Assembly: GCF_001522545.3 (NCBI RefSeq)
Contig: NC_031773.1
Coordinates: 47,104,359 to 47,168,358, forward strand
Reading direction: 5' to 3'
Source: Parus major
Lineage: Eukaryota; Chordata; Aves; Passeriformes; Paridae
DNA length: 64,000 nucleotides
Below the pieces are notes generated by a model. It searched no databases. It was not told where the DNA came from and saw only the letters and a program-made list of their open reading frames with translations. Positions 62,745 to 64,000 of this stretch are shown here, in pieces. How positions within the stretch are numbered: the first letter of the stretch is position 1; each line of letters opens with the position of its first letter. The translations under genes and the position numbers were made by a program.

Positions 62745-64000
62745 CTACAAATAAAAATATAAGCAAGCAGGAAATGATGAGCAATGTCTGTGGAACAGCT
62801 CCACAGTCTGCATACACCAAGCACATCTCCATGATTTGGAATCAGTAGTGGTGTGAGACCTGTTTTAACAGAGCTGGCTTCAAGGATGAAAAGACATTTC
62901 TGTTTGAGATTCCAAGCCCTTTGCTGATGCTGCCTGTATGATGACCAGCAACTGCTAATGGGAAAAGTGTCTTTTCTGATGTAGAGACTTCCATCTCATT
63001 TGTTTGGGACTTACTTATTATGGAAAGTTACAGTATCTACAGGAAAGATTTATAGAGTATTCCAGAGGGGAAAAAGTTACCTTTATCTGTAGATGTGAGT
63101 GACTATGTGGCAAGTAATTTTGTTTCAATTAAGCATGCACAGCTGTGCTAATAAATGCCCTCATGTAAACAAAACCATAGGCAGATGAAATGCCTTCTTT
63201 CAGGTAGGGTTCCAAACTCTTCAAAAGGCACAGTGTTTTCTGTGCTGGTCCTCACTGGACCAGCTTAAAAATAAGCTGGGGAAATAAAACCTCTCAATCA
63301 AGCTATGTGTGTCCTCCTTTTCCTTCTCCTTTGTCCTTTTCTAATTTTTTTTCACCTGTTGCCTAACAACAGGGTGGCATGGACTCAAACTAAATGAAGC
63401 AACCTTTCTCTTTCCCCAGACTTGCCCTCTTGAGAAGAAGTTCTCCTCTTCTCTGTGGCTGCGTAAAGGTTCAGGCATAAGCTGCAGAGGAAGCTGGAAC
63501 AGGTGTGATTCAGGACAGGATTACTGTGAAGAAGAGCAGAAAAAGACAGTAAAGAAGGCTAGAAATATCCTTTTCCTACTTCTGATATCACACACTGTCT
63601 GCCAGAACTTCACTTTACTGAATGATCACATGCAAGCACCTGCCCCATCACAAGAAGACTCCAGGAGCCAACCTAGGCTTCCAGGAAAATGGTGAGTTCC
63701 CAATGGACTGTCAGCTCACAGATGTGGTGGGTGTGTGCAGTGACAACAATGAACATGTTCATACCTTGGGCCAATGTGAGTACAGTGGAGTACTTTCACA
63801 ACCATCACACCTTGTCTACACAGGGAGTCCTATAAGGATAGGGTACCTAACACTGCAGAGAATGGGAGGTATTTAAGGGTAGCTCACAATACATGATTCC
63901 ACTGGCAAACAACACTTAGATTTTTTTAGCAATGACATTGCCAGGGATGAACACTGAGGAATGCCAAAATATTAAGTAAAAGGGTGAGAACAGCTATTTC
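62745..64000 (-). other. MEI1 intron reaching the window edge
   Basis: The acceptor TTATTTGTAG ends at 62745. No upstream exon with the required phase (one base carried over) and a GT donor could be supported in the remaining 1.25 kb, so the next exon lies outside the window. Confidence 0.55.

Noticed and set aside
1..64000. CRISPR arrays, operons, tRNA or rRNA genes, prokaryotic islands
   Set aside because: None seen. Introns, CpG islands and polyadenylation signals show nuclear vertebrate DNA, and no tRNA or rRNA segment was recognised.

Overview
This is vertebrate nuclear DNA, most likely from a bird. The genes are split into many GT-AG exons, promoters lie in CpG islands, introns are short for a vertebrate, and intron 1 of the first gene carries a CR1 LINE fragment of the kind common in birds and other reptiles. 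The species cannot be named from the sequence. A run of 154 N at 44433-44586 is an assembly gap in a GC-rich promoter. || Four protein genes and one microRNA gene are present, in the order SHISA8 (+), SREBF2 (-) with miR-33 inside it (-), CCDC134 (-), MEI1 (-, 3' half only). Reversed, this matches human 22q13.2 (MEI1, CCDC134, SREBF2, SHISA8), so the block is a conserved syntenic segment. I rebuilt every coding exon by hand from splice sites and reading phase. SHISA8 has 4 coding exons (375 aa), SREBF2 has 19 (1116 aa) and CCDC134 has 6 (229 aa). MEI1 has the last 12 exons in the window (about 624 aa) and continues past the right edge. || Layout: 1-860 upstream sequence with nothing recognised; 870-2110 CpG island and SHISA8 exon 1; 2172-9204 SHISA8 intron 1, with the CR1 copy and an AT-rich island; 9205-10875 SHISA8 exons 2-4 and polyadenylation signal; 10876-11510 gap between convergent genes; 11511-14107 SREBF2 3'UTR; 14108-36235 SREBF2 coding exons; about 36236-36560 SREBF2 promoter with GC boxes, a CCAAT box and a near-consensus sterol regulatory element; 36803-40521 CCDC134 3'UTR and coding exons; 40522 to about 44600 CCDC134 intron 1, leading to a gapped CpG-island promoter; about 45000-46434 probable MEI1 3'UTR; 46435-62744 MEI1 exons; 62745-64000 MEI1 intron. 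|| Function: SREBF2 encodes SREBP-2, the ER-anchored activator of cholesterol synthesis and uptake genes. Its intron 16 carries miR-33, known to repress cholesterol efflux genes, so one transcript yields two factors acting in the same direction on cell cholesterol. The SRE/NF-Y pair in the promoter suggests autoregulation. The other genes are neighbours by position and do not form a pathway with SREBF2: SHISA8 (AMPA-receptor auxiliary subunit family), CCDC134 (ER/secreted factor with a C-terminal QSEL) and MEI1 (meiotic recombination). I found no clearly new biological system. The most useful observations are the host-gene/microRNA arrangement, the promoter elements, a strong-context upstream ORF in the SREBF2 leader, and several sequence islands that the genes do not explain.
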